DNA of 20,654 nt from Chara braunii (taxonomy: Eukaryota; Streptophyta; Charophyceae; Charales; Characeae): positions 378,957 to 399,610 of the forward strand of contig BFEA01000048.1 in NCBI GenBank assembly GCA_003427395.1. The letters are read 5' to 3'. Shown here one piece after another: positions 18,364 through 20,654 of this stretch. A program made the position numbers and the translations under genes. The notes beneath the pieces were generated by a model. That model saw only the letters and a program-made list of their open reading frames with translations, did no database searches and was not told where the DNA came from. The stretch's first letter is position 1, and every line of letters begins with the position of its first letter.

Positions 18364-18558
18364 CTCTCTTTCGCGAAGCACAAAACATGACTTTAATTTG
18401 TGCCTACCCTCCTGCATTCGTATCCCGGAGCTTGCCACAGAAGATCTCAATTCCGACCTGGGATTCCACCCCCACTTTCCTAAAATCCTTGGCACACCCC
18501 CTTTCGCACTTCCAGGCCCACTCACACTCCGATCAGGAAGTCGTGCTGGGCGTGAGGT

Positions 18559-18571
18559 TGGTATCGGAGCC
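18559..18571 (+). promoter_or_regulatory. Primer binding site, initiator tRNA-Met type
   Basis: TGGTATCGGAGCC matches the usual plant site TGGTATCAGAGCC with one change. It lies 145 bp before the gag start and fixes the plus orientation of element 3. The preceding bases (GTGAGGT) do not show a clean CA LTR end. Confidence 0.72.
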
Positions 18572-18715
18572 GACACGTGGCCGACCCAGAGATTGCTAAT
18601 TAGGTAGGATGTAAGGGACGATCTGGCGAACAGAGGGCGTTCTAGGCAGCGGAACTCGCCACGACCTGACCCTGTAATAAGCCGAAGCAGATCGGCAGGT
18701 CGGCAGGCCGCCAAT

Positions 18716-19838
18716 ATGAATGCCAACCCGACACCAAATGCTGGTGGGGCCCCAGCCCCTCGAGCACGCACACCGGCGACTCCGCCTAAAATATACCTCT
18801 TTCACCCCGCACATCATTTGGTCAGAGCATGGCTAGCCACGCTGCGTGCACAAAAATACGAGAATGACGAGGCCAGGATCAACATCCCCACCAGGTTGGA
18901 AAGGGATGCGCACCATTGGTTTACCACTTACGTTTGGGTAGATCTCTCGACCTTCGAAAGGGACTTCTTAAACCGATTTGATTGCATCCACCCTGAACAT
19001 GCCTTCTTCATGATTAAAGACCGAGTCCTGAAGCCCCTCGAATCCGTCACTAAATACCACAATAGCTTCTATAGGTTGTTTGTTAAGTCAGAACGGGGCG
19101 ACGAGGTCGGGAGAGATTTGTTCATCGGTGGGCTTCAGAGTCGTGCTGACTCGTGCAATGAGGGCGAAATTGCGAAAGCAGTTCTCCCCAATTAATCACA
19201 CCATGCAACAGATCATGGACGCTGCGGAAGAAATGGAGAAAACATTTGCCGCTAGCTTCTTAGACGGGGAAGACCACGCCAAGGAAGGAGACTTTTCAGA
19301 ATTGGTTAAAGCGAAGGTTAAATTAGCTGCGCTCCAAAACAAATTTGAAAACATGGCTTTCGTCTCCAGCCCCGTCATTTACCTAGAACATGTTGTAGCT
19401 AAGAGATCGATACCGGACACAACCACGGGACTGCCTGTGATAGTCACACCTACGCTTCCCCCAACTACGCCTCCCCCAGATCCTCCCGCGAAACCAAGTG
19501 AGTCAAATGCCATACTGGGACTAACTCGAACGCTAGTTAGCCTGATGCAAGAAAGCAAGAAAGAACAGCGTCAACATAATGCCCGGTTAGAATCCCTGAT
19601 GAGATCGATGCGCCCTATCGTCATCCGAGCTGTGTCCATAACACAAGCAGCAGCTCCCGCTCGGGCAGTGTCCGGCGCGGCGGCTGATCTAGGCATCTGT
19701 TACACGTGTCATCAGCCCGACCACCTAGCCCGGGACTGCCCCAACCGACCTCAGGCTGGCGCAAGTCCGGGTAGGAGCCGCCCCTATGGCAGCAACACCA
19801 GTGGCCAACGAACCAGGAAGAGTGGACACGATCATTGA
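18716..19838 (+). pseudogene. gag of LTR retrotransposon (element 3), frameshifted
   Basis: The first frame (18716-19195) gives the Gag capsid part: a Pro/Ala-rich start (MNANPTPNAGGAPAPRARTP), then LERDAHHWFTTYVWVDLSTF, FERDFLNRFDCIHPEHAFF and SVTKYHNSFYRLFVKSERGD. The reading then moves by one base near 19130-19140 to the second frame (open 19080-19838). That frame carries a helical, coiled-coil-like part (QQIMDAAEEMEKTFAAS), a proline-rich linker (about 19450-19490) and a perfect retroviral-type CCHC knuckle, CYTCHQPDHLARDC, at 19698-19739. The two frames join smoothly in protein sense, so a single-base deletion (or an assembly error) explains the break better than two genes. Start at 18716 is chosen because the Pro/Ala-rich N-terminus follows the primer site closely. 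It would coat element RNA in virus-like particles if intact. Confidence 0.85.
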
Positions 19839-20240
19839 GGAGACAGAAAGGGGGGGGAGTGCGATAGTTACCACCGAGGAAGCTGCGAAACTTGGACAAT
19901 ACATCTCGTTGGGCTACCCGGGGTTGGGAATGATCAGAACCATCCGCCATGCGAATGAGCAACGGGAAAAAGCGGAATGGAGACCGTCTCCTGGAGAAAT
20001 GGAATCAGATGGCGCCTACAGTTGAAATTGATGTCCTGAACATCGTCTGAACCTTGGACGATCGGATCCCCTTGCCCGTTGGACACCTGCTGTCCATATC
20101 AGAATAGACAAATGAGCGAATGTTGTAGCATTGCAAGGCAAACTGGAAATGGTTTGCAATTGCAAGACAAGCAGCAATCAAAAAGAAAGTCCCTGCTGGT
20201 GAAGACAAGCTCAATGCCCCCAGCACCTCAGACCTATGTA
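19786..20240 (+). pseudogene. Continuation of element 3 (gag end/protease approach), decayed
   Basis: From 19786 a third frame is open to 20025 (RVDTIIEETERGGSAIVTTE, then LGQYISLGYPGLGMIRTIR), overlapping the end of the gag frame by about 50 bases. Near 19980-20010 protein-like sequence shifts frame again (NGDRLLEKWNQMAPTVEIDV) and continues with in-frame stops TGA at 20047-20049, TAG at 20105-20107 and TAG at 20126-20128. Each is one C-to-T change from CGA or CAG. No protease DTG/DSG motif is reached before the protein-like signal fades near 20240. The element appears truncated there; no pol is in the window. Confidence 0.55.
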
Positions 20241-20654
20241 TCCCCACGGCCGCGGCCGCGGGGCCGGGCTCGGAGGGTGGCCGTGTTCATGGCCGCATCC
20301 GCGGCTGGGGTCGGCTGCACCGTAGCCACGTTTTTACATTATTTTCCCTGTAAAAAATAATAGGCAAACCCTACAACCCAATATTTGTTTTTAAGGAAAC
20401 AATAATTTTTTTGGAATTATAAAAAATAAAAAATAAAACATGCGGAGAGAAGAAATTGAAAACAAAAAGCAAAAAAAAAAGTTTTTTTTGGGGGGGGGAA
20501 ATTTTTGTTGGCAGTTCTTTGTCTTCTTCGATTTTACGTATTTTTTGTTGTGTAGTAATAGAAAGATCAAGGAATGAAAAAAAAAAAATAGTACTGTTAT
20601 CTTGCAATCACAATTAATATGTATGTGTGTGTGTGTGTGTGTGTGTGTGAGGGG
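20241..20654. other. GC-rich palindrome, AT-rich low-complexity DNA and (TG)n
   Basis: CCGCGGCCGCGG, a 12-base palindrome, lies near 20249-20260. From about 20340 the sequence is A/T homopolymer-rich with a G9 run near 20491. A TG microsatellite runs from about 20620 to 20649. ORFs here are low complexity and not credible. Confidence 0.7.

Noticed and set aside
20241-20360. CpG island or promoter at the CCGCGG palindrome
   Set aside because: Too short (about 60 bp GC-rich) and followed directly by AT-rich low-complexity DNA; no gene follows within the window.

Overview
The window looks like repeat-dominated nuclear DNA of a streptophyte (land plant or charophyte alga). The evidence is three retrotransposon gag relics, primer binding sites that match plant tRNA-Asp and initiator tRNA-Met 3' ends, a plant-type U6 snRNA 5' half, abundant mini- and microsatellites, and no dense bacterial-style gene packing. 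The gag sequences resemble what I would expect from a giant retroelement-rich genome such as Chara, but that is an impression, not a database result. I see no intact host protein gene. Two assembly gaps are present: 135 N at 6915-7049 and a single N at 13838.

Layout: (1) 86-1223, minus strand, a broken gag with a CCHC-like knuckle. (2) About 1718-2086, a dense run of short perfect hairpins. (3) 3447-4705, the most unusual part: two homologous blocks of hairpins spaced about 61 bp apart. All share the loop AACTTAT, but the stem arms differ from unit to unit and change in a compensating way. (4) 5772-6186, a possible two-exon reading frame whose intron ends in a CT microsatellite. (5) 6728-7299, a 34-bp minisatellite containing the N gap. 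(6) 7803-7858, minus strand, a truncated U6 snRNA pseudogene. (7) 8857-14443, a minus-strand LTR retrotransposon. It has a 5' LTR (13009-14443) containing a 29-bp minisatellite, a tRNA-Asp PBS (12991-13007), a degenerate gag, an unknown ORF, a polypurine tract (about 9207-9225) and a truncated 3' LTR (8857-9202). No reverse transcriptase, RNase H or integrase is visible, so it looks like a gag-only, non-autonomous element. (8) 15653-16090, a MITE-like element with about 23-bp terminal inverted repeats. (9) 16488-16602, a foldback with alternative hairpins. (10) 17151-17224, a perfect (GA)37. (11) 18559-20240, plus strand: tRNA-iMet PBS, gag with a perfect CCHC knuckle but frameshifted, then a decayed downstream region with several in-frame stops. 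(12) 20340-20654, AT-rich low-complexity DNA ending in (TG)n.

The coding parts do not form a working pathway. They are relics of at least three LTR-element families. A shared mark is that most premature stops are one C-to-T change (on one strand or the other) away from a sense codon, which fits decay by cytosine deamination in silenced, methylated DNA. The hairpin array at 3447-4705 is the best candidate for an undescribed sequence class.
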